Shown piece after piece: positions 28,914 to 37,905 of a DNA stretch of 64,000 nucleotides. The translations under genes were made by a program, and so were the position numbers. The stretch comes from Chitinimonas sp. BJYL2 (lineage in GTDB: Bacteria; Pseudomonadota; Gammaproteobacteria; Burkholderiales; Chitinimonadaceae): positions 992,001-1,056,000 of the forward strand of contig NZ_JANZKW010000001.1 in the NCBI RefSeq assembly GCF_027257935.1. Direction: 5' to 3'. The stretch's first letter is position 1. Each line of letters starts with the position of its first letter. The notes beneath the pieces are model-generated. The model did no database searches and was not told the origin of the DNA. It saw only the letters and a program-made list of their open reading frames with translations.

Positions 28914-29252
28914 TTGACGCTACGCTTCACCAAGCAGCAACGCTTGTTAAAAACGGATGAATTTTCATCCGTTTTTAGTTTGCGCCGTATCCACACCAAT
29001 GCCTTCTTCCAGGCATGGTGCAAAACCAACACCCTGGGCCATCCGCGTCTGGGGGTGGTGGTGGCCAAGCGCGTCGAGCGCCGCGCCGTCGGGCGTAATT
29101 TCATCAAGCGCACCATCCGCGAAGTGTTCCGCCATGAGGCGGGCGGCCTGGCCAGCCTGGACCTGATCGTCCGTGCCAAACGCAGCTTCCGTGCTACCGA
29201 AGCGCAAGCCGCCAGGCAGGCGCTGCTGAAACTGCTGGAACGCTTCCGCTGA
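28914..29252 (+). CDS. rnpA: Ribonuclease P protein component
   Basis: Basic protein cofactor of RNase P, which trims tRNA 5' ends. 112 residues with LLKTDEFSSVF and the RNR-type motif KRVERRAVGRNFIKRTIREVFR. The rpmH stop TAA at 28902 is in the same frame, and the only possible start between it and the conserved sequence is TTG 28914, so a TTG start is almost forced. An AAGG (28903-28906) overlapping the rpmH stop is the likely ribosome-binding site. The rare start fits the low amount of this protein needed relative to L34. Confidence 0.95.
   Translation: MTLRFTKQQRLLKTDEFSSVFSLRRIHTNAFFQAWCKTNTLGHPRLGVVVAKRVERRAVGRNFIKRTIREVFRHEAGGLASLDLIVRAKRSFRATEAQAARQALLKLLERFR
28949..28976 (+). promoter_or_regulatory. 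Terminator-like hairpin inside rnpA
   Basis: A 13-bp perfect stem, AAAAACGGATGAA / TTCATCCGTTTTT with a 2-nt loop (or 12 bp with a 4-nt loop), ending in five T residues, lies within codons 12-21 of rnpA. It could act as a partial terminator lowering rnpA relative to rpmH. Confidence 0.5.
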
Positions 29253-29461
29253 TGTCGCGCCTGCTGGTCTGGCTCATTCTGGGCTACCGCTACTTGATTA
29301 GCCCGATCCTGGGCCCCAATTGCCGTTACACGCCCAGCTGTTCGGAGTACGCCGTCATGGCCGTGCGCCGTCATGGCGCTGCGCGTGGCGGATGGCTTAC
29401 AATCCGCCGGCTTTGCCGCTGTCACCCTTGGGGTGGCCACGGGCACGACCCTGTGCCCTGA
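29252..29461 (+). CDS. yidD: Membrane protein insertion efficiency factor YidD
   Basis: 69-residue peripheral membrane protein assisting YidC-dependent insertion. LILGYRYLISPILGPNCRYTPSCSEYAVMAV is the family signature with its conserved Cys residues, and CHPWGGHGHDPVP closes it. The ATG overlaps the rnpA stop by 1 bp, the standard rnpA-yidD-yidC arrangement. Confidence 0.97.
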   Translation: MSRLLVWLILGYRYLISPILGPNCRYTPSCSEYAVMAVRRHGAARGGWLTIRRLCRCHPWGGHGHDPVP

Positions 29462-29484
29462 TTCTTACGACGAGCTCCTGTCCC

Positions 29485-31161
29485 ATGGATATCAAACGTC
29501 TGGTTATTTTCGTGGTGCTGTCTGTGGCCATCCTGTTCGGCTGGCAGAAGTGGCTGGCGCCGCAACCCGTGGTTGCGCCGGTGGCCGATACGGCTAAGGC
29601 ACCTGCCGCCAATGCCGGTGCTGCAGCCGCGCCCGCTGGCCCCGCCGCAACCGCCAATGACGCTGCTAGCAAGCTGCAGCGTGGCAATCGCATCAAGGTG
29701 ACCACTGATCTGGTATCGGCTGAGATCGATACCATGGGGGGCGATCTGCGTCAGCTGAGCTTCCTCAAGCACGGTCAGGTTGAAGACCCCAGCAAGCCCT
29801 TCGTGCTGTTTGAAGAAGCTGGTAAGCACACCTATGTGGCGCAGACCGGCTTGATGGCATCGGGCATGCCCAATCTGCCCACGCACCGCACCGTGTTCAC
29901 CAGCGCAAGCAGTACCGCCACGCTCAAGGATGGTGAAGACAGTGTTTCGGTACGCCTCGACGCGCCTGAAGTCGGCGGCGTCAAAGTCGCCAAGATCTAC
30001 ACCTTCAAGCGCGGCAGCTATCTGATCGATGTGAAGTACGAGGTCAGCAACGGCAGCGCCGCACCGCTGAACCTCTCGGCTTACTACCGCCTGCTGCGCG
30101 ATGGCAAGGAACTCGAAGGCACGGGCGGTTTCTTCGGCGTGCACACCTTCACTGGTCCGGCGGTGTACAGCAGTGATGCTGGCAAGATGCAGACCGTGGC
30201 GTTCTCCGATATCGACAAGGGCAAGGCCGATTACCCCAAAGAAGGCAAGGACGGCTGGGTGGCCATGCTGCAGCACTACTTTGCCTCGGCTTGGCTGCTG
30301 AGCCCGAATCAGGGTAGCAATGTGTGCGCGGCCAAGGCCTGTCGCTTTGAAGTGAAGACCGCGGGTGAATACTACTCGGCTGGAGCGATTGTGGATCTGG
30401 CCCCGATTGCCGCCGGTGCTACCGGCCAGATCGCTGTGCCGCTCTACGCCGGTCCGCAGGAAACGCGCGCACTGGAAGCCGCTGCGCCACGTCTGGAACT
30501 GGTGAAGGACTATGGCATTTTCAAGGTGATTGCCGAGCCCATGTTCTGGGCGCTCGACAAGATCCACGGCCTGATCGGCAACTGGGGCTGGGCGATCGTC
30601 GTCTTTACCCTGTTGATCAAGATTGCCTTCTATCCGCTGTCGGCTGCCAGCGCGCGCTCGATGGCCAAGATGAAGAAGCTGGCTCCGCGCATGCAGCGCC
30701 TCAAGGAACAATACGGCGACGACCGCATGAAGTTCCAGCAGGCCGTGATGGAAATGTACAAGCAGGAAAAGGCCAACCCGTTGTCGGGCTGTCTGCCTAT
30801 CCTGATCCAGATTCCCGTATTCATGGGCCTGTACTGGATGCTGCTGGCTGCGGTGGAACTGCGCCAGGCACCTTGGGCATTCTGGATTCAGGATCTGTCG
30901 GTCGCTGACCCGTACTTCGTGCTGCCGGTGCTGATGGCGGCTTCCATGTACGTGCAAGCGCTGCTAAACCCGCCCTCGCCCGATCCGATGCAGGACAAGA
31001 TGATGAAGATCATGCCGTTGATCTTCTCGGTGTTCACGCTGTTCTTCCCGGCCGGTCTGGTGCTTTACTGGGTGGTCAACAACGTGTTCTCCATCGGTCA
31101 GCAGTGGTACATGAACCGCATGATCGAACGTGAAGACAGCCATAGCGCCAAGTCACACTGA
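29485..31161 (+). CDS. yidC: Membrane protein insertase YidC
   Basis: Inserts inner-membrane proteins alone or with SecYEG. 558 residues. N-terminal TM (MDIKRLVIFVVLSVAILFGW), an Ala/Pro-rich linker, the large periplasmic beta domain (about 60-340) and the conserved five-TM core, with IHGLIGNWGWAIVVFTLLIKIAFYPLS, the cytoplasmic coiled hairpin, and FPAGLVLYWVVNNVFSIGQQW. The ATG at 29485 gives the family N-terminus; upstream codons in frame overlap yidD and are not used. A terminator follows at 31184. Confidence 0.97.
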   Translation: MDIKRLVIFVVLSVAILFGWQKWLAPQPVVAPVADTAKAPAANAGAAAAPAGPAATANDAASKLQRGNRIKVTTDLVSAEIDTMGGDLRQLSFLKHGQVEDPSKPFVLFEEAGKHTYVAQTGLMASGMPNLPTHRTVFTSASSTATLKDGEDSVSVRLDAPEVGGVKVAKIYTFKRGSYLIDVKYEVSNGSAAPLNLSAYYRLLRDGKELEGTGGFFGVHTFTGPAVYSSDAGKMQTVAFSDIDKGKADYPKEGKDGWVAMLQHYFASAWLLSPNQGSNVCAAKACRFEVKTAGEYYSAGAIVDLAPIAAGATGQIAVPLYAGPQETRALEAAAPRLELVKDYGIFKVIAEPMFWALDKIHGLIGNWGWAIVVFTLLIKIAFYPLSAASARSMAKMKKLAPRMQRLKEQYGDDRMKFQQAVMEMYKQEKANPLSGCLPILIQIPVFMGLYWMLLAAVELRQAPWAFWIQDLSVADPYFVLPVLMAASMYVQALLNPPSPDPMQDKMMKIMPLIFSVFTLFFPAGLVLYWVVNNVFSIGQQWYMNRMIEREDSHSAKSH

Positions 31162-31183
31162 TCTGCGCGTCGCGTTGTTTTCT

Positions 31184-31210
31184 ACAAGGCCCGGTTCTGC
31201 CGGGCCTTGT
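31184..31210 (+). terminator. Hairpin between yidC and mnmE
   Basis: Perfect 11-bp stem ACAAGGCCCGG/CCGGGCCTTGT with a 5-nt loop, followed only by TTAC-type residues. A likely intrinsic terminator or processing hairpin; the short U tract suggests read-through into mnmE. Confidence 0.7.
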
Positions 31211-31244
31211 TACATCCAGCCCCTGAATGCCTAAACTGATCACC

Positions 31245-32597
31245 ATGCCCAAACCAACTGCCTACCGAGACACGATTGCTGCGATTGCCACCGCGCCCGG
31301 CCGCGGCGGAGTGGGGGTCGTGCGGGTGTCGGGCAGCGGTCTGGCCGCGTTTGCCCAGACGCTCACCGGCAAGACACTCAAACCGCGTCACGCCCACTAC
31401 GCCGAGGTACGCGATACCCACGGCGCTGTCATCGATCAGGGTCTGGCGCTGTTCTTCCCCGCGCCGCATTCATTCACGGGTGAGGATGTACTCGAAATTC
31501 AGGGCCATGGTGGTCCCGTGGTCATGCAGATGCTGCTGCGGCGCTGTCTGGAACTGGGTGCGCGCCTGGCTCAACCGGGCGAGTTCACCCGCCGCGCTTT
31601 TCTGAACGACAAGCTCGATCTGGCTCAGGCCGAGAGTGTGGCCGACCTGATCGACGCGGGTTCCGAAGCCGCAGCGCGTTCGGCACTGCGCTCGCTGGCG
31701 GGCGCCTTCTCGACCGAAATTCACGCCTTGGTCGACCGGCTGATCAATCTGCGCATGCTGGTCGAGGCCACCTTGGATTTCCCCGAAGAAGACATCGACT
31801 TCCTAGAGGCCGCCAATGCGCGGGGCAAGCTGGCTGATATATCGACCCAGCTTGCCAGAGTGATGGCCACCGCCAGCCAGGGGCGCCTGCTGCGTGAGGG
31901 CATGCATGTGGTGCTGATCGGTCAACCCAATGTGGGCAAGTCCAGCCTGATGAACGCACTGGCTGGCGAGGATGTGGCGATTGTGACCGATATTGCCGGC
32001 ACCACCCGCGATACCGTGCGGGAACTGATCCAGCTGGATGGTGTGCCCATGCATGTGATCGATACCGCGGGCTTGCGCGAGACCGAGGATGCGGTAGAAC
32101 GAATCGGCATTCAGCGCACCTGGGCGGCGGTGGAGAAGGCCGATCTGGCGCTATTGCTGATCGACAGTCGCGAGGGCATTACAGAGCACGATGCCGCGAT
32201 TCTGGCGCGCCTGCCGGATCGCTTGCCGCGCCTGCATGTGTTCAACAAGATAGACCTGACCGGCGAGCCCGAGGGGCGCGGCGAGGAGGCGGGACACCCG
32301 GTGGTCCGCCTGTCGGCCAAGGCCGGTGCCGGTCTCTCCGCCTTGCGCGCTACTTTGCTGGAGATGGTGGGCTGGGGCGGTGAGGATGCCGGGGTATTCC
32401 TGGCGCGCGAGCGCCATCTCGATGCCCTGCGCCATGCCAGCCAGCATCTGCAGACGGCGGCCGAGGTCTGGCAGCAGGTTGAACTGTTTGCTGAAGAGCT
32501 GAGGCTGGCGCAGCTGTCTTTATCCAGCATTACCGGCGAGTTCACGGCGGACGATCTGCTCGGTGAGATCTTCAGCCGCTTCTGCATCGGCAAGTAG
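31245..32597 (+). CDS. mnmE: tRNA modification GTPase MnmE
   Basis: With MnmG makes the cmnm5U34 wobble modification. 450 residues from ATG 31245. The N-terminal formyl-THF-binding domain has [22 protein letters not shown] and [14 protein letters not shown]. The G domain has [12 protein letters not shown] (G1), AGTTRD (G2), DTAGLRE (G3) and NKID (G4). The C-terminal CIGK carries the catalytic Cys. ATG 31227 is in frame but adds residues before the conserved start. mnmG is not adjacent in this window. Confidence 0.97.
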   Translation: MPKPTAYRDTIAAIATAPGRGGVGVVRVSGSGLAAFAQTLTGKTLKPRHAHYAEVRDTHGAVIDQGLALFFPAPHSFTGEDVLEIQGHGGPVVMQMLLRRCLELGARLAQPGEFTRRAFLNDKLDLAQAESVADLIDAGSEAAARSALRSLAGAFSTEIHALVDRLINLRMLVEATLDFPEEDIDFLEAANARGKLADISTQLARVMATASQGRLLREGMHVVLIGQPNVGKSSLMNALAGEDVAIVTDIAGTTRDTVRELIQLDGVPMHVIDTAGLRETEDAVERIGIQRTWAAVEKADLALLLIDSREGITEHDAAILARLPDRLPRLHVFNKIDLTGEPEGRGEEAGHPVVRLSAKAGAGLSALRATLLEMVGWGGEDAGVFLARERHLDALRHASQHLQTAAEVWQQVELFAEELRLAQLSLSSITGEFTADDLLGEIFSRFCIGK

Positions 32598-32648
32598 CGC
32601 GAGTCGCAACCTCATCCTTCCTTCTGGCCCTCACACATTTGGCAGGCA

Positions 32649-32739
32649 CCGCCATGGCTTGAGCCGCGGCCACGCCTTGTAGCGGTTTGCCAACAGCGGC
32701 AAACCCGGCCCGTGGTCCCCGCTAAGGTAGCCATGGCGG
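32649..32739. repeat. 91-bp nested palindrome
   Basis: Three concentric inverted arms: CCGCCATGGCT/AGCCATGGCGG (32649-32659 and 32729-32739), GGCCACG/CGTGGTC with one G-T (32668-32674 and 32711-32717), and GGTTTGCC/GGCAAACC (32684-32691 and 32698-32705) around AACAGC. No T run and no ORF. It could be a structured RNA, an extragenic palindromic element or a protein-binding site. A second small dyad (GACCGGC-C-GCCGGTC) lies at 32754-32768. Confidence 0.6.
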
Positions 32740-32833
32740 GGGATCAGGCGTCAGACCGGCCGCCGGTCCGTGGCATGCGCGCGACATTTGCGCCGCGCTT
32801 GCATCCAATCACCCGAACGGCCTTCCATTTCAA

Positions 32834-32878
32834 TCAAGCGCATGCTTGAATTGACAAACCGCTCAAACGCTTGTTTGA
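32834..32878 (+). promoter_or_regulatory. Two TCAARC-N4-GYTTGA operators upstream of pntAA
   Basis: TCAAGC-GCAT-GCTTGA (32834-32849) and TCAAAC-GCTT-GTTTGA (32863-32878), centres 29 bp apart. A TTGACA -35-like element (32851-32856) lies between them and the second palindrome occupies the following spacer. The form resembles operators of TetR-type fatty-acid regulators such as PsrA. The same motif precedes the acyl-CoA-binding-protein gene at 51292. Confidence 0.65.
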
Positions 32879-33105
32879 AACGGGTCGGGTCTTACTACCC
32901 GGCCTCGTTGGCGTCCTCCGGCCGGGCACAACCCGGCTGTCTTCTTCTGCCGTCACCGACGGCGATGTCTTGGTATGCCAAGCCTGATGACCCCAGGCGC
33001 GTACCTGTCCGTCCTCGCCCATGGCAGCGCAGGCCGTATGCCAGTTCCGGCAGATGGCGGACTCAGCAACTACAGTAAAACGCGGAGTCGCGTCCGTTTC
33101 GTTAA

Positions 33106-33134
33106 CAAACCCAAGGTGGGGCACTTTTGGTTTG
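33106..33134 (+). promoter_or_regulatory. Leader hairpin before pntAA
   Basis: Imperfect 13-bp arms (11 of 13 pairs; 33106-33118 and 33122-33134) around a GGG loop, ending 26 bp before the pntAA ATG. With the palindromes at 32649-32739 and 32834-32878 this accounts for the notable structure in the 563-bp mnmE-pntAA gap; no credible gene was seen there. Confidence 0.35.
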
Positions 33135-33160
33135 GTAATGAAATGAAGAGGTGCTATCCC

Positions 33161-34291
33161 ATGAAAATCGCCATTCCCAGGGAGTCGGCGCAACGCGAAA
33201 CCCGTGTTGCCGCTACGCCCGAGACGGTGAAGAAGTATCTGGCCCTGGGCCACACGGTGACCGTGCAAAGCGGTGCCGGCACACACAGTGCGCAACCGGA
33301 TTCGGCGTATGCCGACGCCGGCGCCAGCATTGCGCCGGATTACGCCGCCACGGTGGCGGGTGCCGGCCTGATCCTGAAGGTGCGTGCACCATCAGGTGAA
33401 GAACTGGCTGCCCTTGATGATGGCGCGGCGGTGGTGGCCCTGTGTGACCCGTATCGGAACGCCGATCTGCCCGCCTATGCGGCCAAGCGGCTCGATATGT
33501 ACGCCATGGAACTGGTCCCGCGCACCACGCGCGCGCAGGCCATGGATGTGCTGTCGAGCCAGGCCAATATCGCCGGCTACAAGGCGGTACTGCTGGCCAC
33601 CGAGTTCTATCCGCGCTTCATGCCCATGATGATGACGGCCGCCGGCACGGTCAAACCCGCGCGCGTGCTGATTCTGGGTGCGGGCGTGGCCGGTTTGCAG
33701 GCAATTGCCACGGCCAAGCGGCTCGGTGCGGTGGTCGAAGCCTTCGATGTGCGGCCGGCCGCCAAGGAACAGGTCGAATCGCTGGGTGGCAAGTTCGTGG
33801 AAGTGGCGCTGACCGATGAGGAAAAGCAGCAGGCCGAAACGGCGGGCGGCTATGCGCGGGAGATGTCGGACGACTACAAGCAGCGTCAGGCCGCGCTCGT
33901 GGACAAGCATGCCCGCAATGCCGATATCGTCATCACCACGGCGCTGATTCCAGGCCGGCCAGCGCCGGTGCTGATCCAGCCCGAAACGGTGGCTGCCATG
34001 AAGCCCGGTGCGGTACTGGTGGATCTGGCCGTGGAAAACGGTGGCAACTGCCCACTATCCAAGCTCAATGAGGTGGTGACCACCGAGGGCGGCGTAAAGC
34101 TCGTCGGCTACGGCAATCTGCCGGGCTTGGTGGCGTGTGATGCCTCGGCACTCTACGCGCGCAACCTGCTCAATTTTGCCGCGCTGATCCTTGACAAGGA
34201 CAAGGGCTACCACGTGAACCGCGAGGACGACATTGTCGCCGCCAGCCTGATTACGCATGGCGGTGAAGTCCTGTTCGGCAAAAAGGCTTGA
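33161..34291 (+). CDS. pntAA: NAD(P) transhydrogenase alpha subunit part 1 (NAD-binding)
   Basis: Soluble NAD(H)-binding domain I of proton-translocating transhydrogenase, which makes NADPH from NADH using the proton gradient. 376 residues. Starts MKIAIPRESAQRETRVAATPETVKKYLALGH; Rossmann segment VLILGAGVAGLQAIATAKRLGAVVEAFDVRP; closes with VKLVGYGNLPGLVACDAS. The three-gene split form is common in alpha- and betaproteobacteria. ATG 33161 gives the alanine-dehydrogenase-like start of the family. Confidence 0.95.
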   Translation: MKIAIPRESAQRETRVAATPETVKKYLALGHTVTVQSGAGTHSAQPDSAYADAGASIAPDYAATVAGAGLILKVRAPSGEELAALDDGAAVVALCDPYRNADLPAYAAKRLDMYAMELVPRTTRAQAMDVLSSQANIAGYKAVLLATEFYPRFMPMMMTAAGTVKPARVLILGAGVAGLQAIATAKRLGAVVEAFDVRPAAKEQVESLGGKFVEVALTDEEKQQAETAGGYAREMSDDYKQRQAALVDKHARNADIVITTALIPGRPAPVLIQPETVAAMKPGAVLVDLAVENGGNCPLSKLNEVVTTEGGVKLVGYGNLPGLVACDASALYARNLLNFAALILDKDKGYHVNREDDIVAASLITHGGEVLFGKKA

Positions 34292-34339
34292 TCCGGGCCG
34301 CATTCCTGCGCCGCCCCAACCAGAATCCGGGAGACTCCC

Positions 34340-34714
34340 ATGAGCAGCACAGAAACCGTCGCGCAAGCCGCGACCCAGGCCGCCCAGGCGGCTGCCAGCT
34401 TGCCGGTCGAGCAGCTGGTGCAAACCCCGTTCGTGTCCACCTTCACGATTTTCATCCTCGCCATCTTCATCGGCTACCACGTGGTCTGGAGCGTCACGCC
34501 GGCGCTGCACACGCCGCTGATGGCGGTGACCAATGCGCTGTCGAGCATCATCATCGTCGGTGCGGTGTTGCAGACGGTCGATATCGGCGGTCAGAGCATC
34601 ACGCTGACCTCCGTACTCGGTGCCGTGGCGGTGTTCCTGGCCAGCGTGAACATCTTCGGCGGCTTCGCGGTTACATCGCGCATGCTCGACATGTTCAAGA
34701 AGAAGAAAAAGTGA
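34340..34714 (+). CDS. pntAB: NAD(P) transhydrogenase alpha subunit part 2 (membrane)
   Basis: 124-residue membrane subunit of the transhydrogenase. A low-complexity Ala/Gln N-terminus is followed by three hydrophobic helices: [20 protein letters not shown], the [18 protein letters not shown] region and [20 protein letters not shown]. The basic end FKKKKK is cytoplasmic by the positive-inside rule. It lies 48 bp after pntAA and 10 bp before pntB. Confidence 0.95.
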   Translation: MSSTETVAQAATQAAQAAASLPVEQLVQTPFVSTFTIFILAIFIGYHVVWSVTPALHTPLMAVTNALSSIIIVGAVLQTVDIGGQSITLTSVLGAVAVFLASVNIFGGFAVTSRMLDMFKKKKK

Positions 34715-34724
34715 GGGGCATGCC

Positions 34725-36104
34725 ATGAATCTGATCACTCAACACGCAGACTGGCTGTACCTGATCGCCGCCATCCTGTTCATCTTTACCCTCAAGGGCC
34801 TGTCTAGCCCGACCGGCGCGATTGCCGGTAACCGTTACGGCATGGTCGGCATGGCGCTGGCCGTGCTGGTGACCTTGGTGATTGCACCCAGCCCGAATCT
34901 GGCGCTGATTGCGATTGCCATGCTGGCCGGTGCCGGTATCGGCATCTACCGCGCCAAGACGGTGCCGATGACACAAATGCCCGAAACCGTGGCGCTGATG
35001 CATTCGCTGGTCGGTCTGGCCGCCGTGCTGATCGCGCTGGCCGCTGTGCACAACCCCGAGCAGGCTCATAGCACCGTGCAGCGCGTGGAGCTGTTCATCG
35101 GCTGCTTTATCGGCGGGCTCACGTTTACCGCATCGATCATTGCCTGGGGCAAGCTCAGCGCCAAGCTCGCGGCCAAGCCCTTGCGCGGTGGCTGGGTAAA
35201 GCCGGCGCAGATCCTTGTTGCGGCCAGCATGCTGGGCTTTGGCGCGCATTACTTCGTGACCGAATCGCTGACCTCGTTCTGGATCATGACCGGTTTGTCG
35301 CTGGTGCTCGGCTATTTCCTGATCGCCCCGATCGGTGGCGGCGACATGCCAGTGGTCGTGTCCATGCTCAACAGCTATTCGGGCTGGGCCGCGGCCGGTA
35401 TCGGCTTCACGCTGGGCAACTCGGTGCTGATCATTGCCGGCTCGCTGGTGGGTTCCAGCGGTGCGATCCTCAGCTACATCATGTGCAAGGCCATGAACCG
35501 CTCTTTCATCAGCGTGATCTTTGGCGGCAGCATGGGTGGCGACGAAGCAGCGGCAGTCGGTGAGGTGGTGCAGAAGCCCTACAAGTCGGGTAGTGCCGAC
35601 GATGCCGCCTTCATGATGGGCAATGCCGACTCGGTGATCATTGTTCCCGGCTACGGCCTGGCGGTATCGCGCGCCCAGCATGCACTGCAGGAATACGCCC
35701 GCGCGCTGATCGACAAGGGCGTGAACGTGCGCTACGCGATTCACCCGGTTGCAGGCCGCATGCCCGGCCATATGAACGTGCTGCTGGCCGAGGCCGAAGT
35801 GCCGTACGAGCAGGTGCAGGAAATGGAAGAGATCAATGCCGACTTCAGCAATACCGATGTCGTGCTGGTCATCGGCGCCAACGATGTGGTCAACCCGGCC
35901 GCACTCAAGGACAAGTCCAGCCCCATTTACGGCATGCCGATCCTCGAAGCGCACAAGGCGCGCACGGTGATCGTGGTCAAACGCTCAATGAGCGCGGGCT
36001 ATGCCGGCCTCGACAACGACCTGTTCTATATGGACAAGACCATGATGGTGTTCGGTGATGCCAAGAAGGTGGTCGAAGATATGATCAAGGCCGTGGGGCA
36101 CTGA
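34725..36104 (+). CDS. pntB: NAD(P) transhydrogenase beta subunit
   Basis: 459 residues: an N-terminal membrane part of about eight helices (1-260), including the GSLVGSSGAILSYIMCKAMNRS segment, then the NADP(H)-binding domain III with IIVPGYGLAVSRAQHALQEY, HPVAGRMPGHMNVLLAEA, VIGANDVVNPAA and SMSAGYAGLDNDLFY. All NADP-binding signatures look intact. A strong terminator follows, so pntAA-pntAB-pntB form one unit. Confidence 0.96.
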   Translation: MNLITQHADWLYLIAAILFIFTLKGLSSPTGAIAGNRYGMVGMALAVLVTLVIAPSPNLALIAIAMLAGAGIGIYRAKTVPMTQMPETVALMHSLVGLAAVLIALAAVHNPEQAHSTVQRVELFIGCFIGGLTFTASIIAWGKLSAKLAAKPLRGGWVKPAQILVAASMLGFGAHYFVTESLTSFWIMTGLSLVLGYFLIAPIGGGDMPVVVSMLNSYSGWAAAGIGFTLGNSVLIIAGSLVGSSGAILSYIMCKAMNRSFISVIFGGSMGGDEAAAVGEVVQKPYKSGSADDAAFMMGNADSVIIVPGYGLAVSRAQHALQEYARALIDKGVNVRYAIHPVAGRMPGHMNVLLAEAEVPYEQVQEMEEINADFSNTDVVLVIGANDVVNPAALKDKSSPIYGMPILEAHKARTVIVVKRSMSAGYAGLDNDLFYMDKTMMVFGDAKKVVEDMIKAVGH

Positions 36105-36151
36105 TCGACCCCTTACAAGCTGTTTTTCGAGAGACGTCTACGCAGACGATT

Positions 36152-36181
36152 GCGCCGCCCTGATGGGGCGGCGCTTTTTTT
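36152..36181 (+). terminator. Terminator of the pnt operon
   Basis: Perfect 9-bp GC stem GCGCCGCCC/GGGCGGCGC, loop TGATG, then seven T residues: a textbook intrinsic terminator. Confidence 0.95.
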
Positions 36182-36186
36182 GGGGC

Positions 36187-36200
36187 GTTTCACATGAAAC
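36187..36200. promoter_or_regulatory. parS-like palindrome
   Basis: GTTTCACATGAAAC, one base from the ParB core, is the exact reverse complement of the 14-mer at 3120-3133. It lies in the convergent pntB-cobW gap just after the terminator. Confidence 0.5.
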
Positions 36201-36241
36201 AGTATGGCTTCACTGACTTGGAGCCGGCTGTTCTCCGGCGC

Positions 36242-37279
36242 CTATGCCTTGATCAGGCAGTCTAACAACGATGCCTCAGCCACGGACCAATCGGGCTTAT
36301 CACTGGCCACGATCAGCTCGCAGCGTGAATCGCGCCGCCACGCGATCTCGACGGCCGAAACCTCGCCACTAACCCAGTTGAATAGCAGCCAGCCATGATC
36401 GGTATGGAACACGCCTTTACCGCGTTGCAGTTGCGGGAGTTTGCGTTCTGCGAGGTGGAGCTGCTGAAACCATTGAGCAAGGGTTTCTGCGAAGAAACGT
36501 TGCTCAGGAGGCCAGAGCCACCCACGGCTGGATTGACCGGGCTCTTGGTGCTCCTTGGTGACCGGCGCGCTAACGGTTGTCGCAGCGTCGCCGTTGGAGG
36601 CACGGCGGCTCGGCCGCGTTGGGTGCGCTGCGCTGGCGCGAAAGGCGGGGGTAGATTCAGTTGCAGGTGCATCGTCACCCAAATCCAGCAACTCGCGTGC
36701 AATCCCCCCCATGCTCGTCGTCCGCACCGCCAGCTTGGGCGGATACAGGGCCCCAGCCATCGCCAGAAAGCGATCCACGTCCTCGGCGTCCGTCCGGTCG
36801 CACTTGTTGGCAATCAGCACATCCGCCAGCGCAATCTGGTCGCGCCAGATCGCATGTGTCGTATAGCGGCTGTCGTTCAGTTGCCTCGGGTCGACCAGCG
36901 TGATCGTGGCGCGCACGTCCAGCGCGGCTTGCAGGTAAGGGTCGCGTAATACGTCGATGATGCCGGCCGGGTGGCCGAGGCCGCTGGGTTCGATCAGCAG
37001 GCGGTCGGGGCGGCGTTGGCGCAGGAGCTTGGTGAGGCTCACGCGCAGCATGGGGCTGGTGGTGCAGCAGATGCAGCCACCAGGGACTTCAACCACATTG
37101 AGCTGATCGCTGGCCGATTCAATCGCTGCACCGTCTATGCCCACTTCGCCGAACTCGTTGACCAGCACGGCCCAGAACTCGTCGGCCGGTTTCTCGGCCA
37201 GCAGCCGGCGGATGGCGGTGGTTTTGCCTACGCCCAGAAAGCCGGTGATCAGGTTCACCGGAACGCGCTGGGGGTTCAT
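36242..37279 (-). CDS. CobW/ZNG-type G3E GTPase
   Basis: Metal-chaperone GTPase of the COG0523 group; characterised relatives insert zinc or cobalt into client enzymes. 345 residues from ATG 37279. Walker A GFLGVGKTT, the NEFGE motif, the metal-binding GGCICC and ANKCD for guanine specificity. A variable linker (about 215-260) precedes the C-terminal CobW domain. No zinc-regulator site was noticed upstream. The start overlaps the stop of the ParA-like gene by 4 bp, so the two are coupled. Confidence 0.9.
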   Translation of the reverse strand: MNPQRVPVNLITGFLGVGKTTAIRRLLAEKPADEFWAVLVNEFGEVGIDGAAIESASDQLNVVEVPGGCICCTTSPMLRVSLTKLLRQRRPDRLLIEPSGLGHPAGIIDVLRDPYLQAALDVRATITLVDPRQLNDSRYTTHAIWRDQIALADVLIANKCDRTDAEDVDRFLAMAGALYPPKLAVRTTSMGGIARELLDLGDDAPATESTPAFRASAAHPTRPSRRASNGDAATTVSAPVTKEHQEPGQSSRGWLWPPEQRFFAETLAQWFQQLHLAERKLPQLQRGKGVFHTDHGWLLFNWVSGEVSAVEIAWRRDSRCELIVASDKPDWSVAEASLLDCLIKA

Positions 37280-37899
37280 GCGTCCAGCCAGTCGAGTATC
37301 GGCTGCCATTGTTCAAGATCGCGCGCCACACGCGGGGCGGGCAGGTCGAATATGCCAAGGCCGCGTGGCAGCGTCTGCACGTAGAACTGGGTATCGCGCA
37401 GGCAGCTGAGTACGGGCAGATCAAAGCGGTCGAGAAAGTCGACCAGTTGCTGGCTGGCGCGCGTATTGGCCTTGACGCGCATGCCCACGACGCCGATCTG
37501 CACCTTGCCTTTGCGCACCTGCCTTTCCTCGGCCAAGCGGGTGAAGAAATCTTCGCTGGCCCACATATCGAAGCTCGATGGCTGCACGGGTACCAGCACC
37601 TGATCAGCGAGCTTGAGCGCGGCTTCCAGCCGCTTGCCGCGCAGGCCTGCTGCGGTGTCGAGGATGGCGATATCGCTGCCTTTGGGCGGCTTGGCGATGT
37701 CGTCCTCGTCGCAATCCCAGTGCGTAATCACGGGGAAGTGCGGCGAGCGCAGGCTCAGCCAGTGGCGAGTTGATTGCTGGCGGTCGATATCGCCCAGCAG
37801 CACCCGCTGGCGTTGCCATGCGTAGCGCACGGCCAGATTCGTGGCCAGCGTGGATTTACCCGCGCCGCCTTTGGGATTGGCGATCAGGATGGTTTTCAT
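37276..37899 (-). CDS. ParA/MinD-family ATPase
   Basis: 207 residues. Deviant Walker A KGGAGKST near the N-terminus (KTILIANPKGGAGKSTLATN), a switch I-like GDIDRQQSTRHW and Walker B-like DIAILDTAAGL. It is shorter than chromosomal ParA (about 260) and no ParB is adjacent, so it is likely a solo ParA-like positioning ATPase. It sits between a thiolase and a CobW GTPase, and its partner is unknown. Confidence 0.85.
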   Translation of the reverse strand: MKTILIANPKGGAGKSTLATNLAVRYAWQRQRVLLGDIDRQQSTRHWLSLRSPHFPVITHWDCDEDDIAKPPKGSDIAILDTAAGLRGKRLEAALKLADQVLVPVQPSSFDMWASEDFFTRLAEERQVRKGKVQIGVVGMRVKANTRASQQLVDFLDRFDLPVLSCLRDTQFYVQTLPRGLGIFDLPAPRVARDLEQWQPILDWLDA

Positions 37900-37905
37900 C
37901 GGGGA

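Noticed and set aside
32770-33078. Short plus-strand open frame in the mnmE-pntAA gap
   Set aside because: No ribosome-binding site or family similarity, and it overlaps the operator region.
37276-37899. Chromosomal partition protein ParA
   Set aside because: Too short, no ParB beside it and not in the gidAB-parAB context; called a solo ParA-like ATPase instead.
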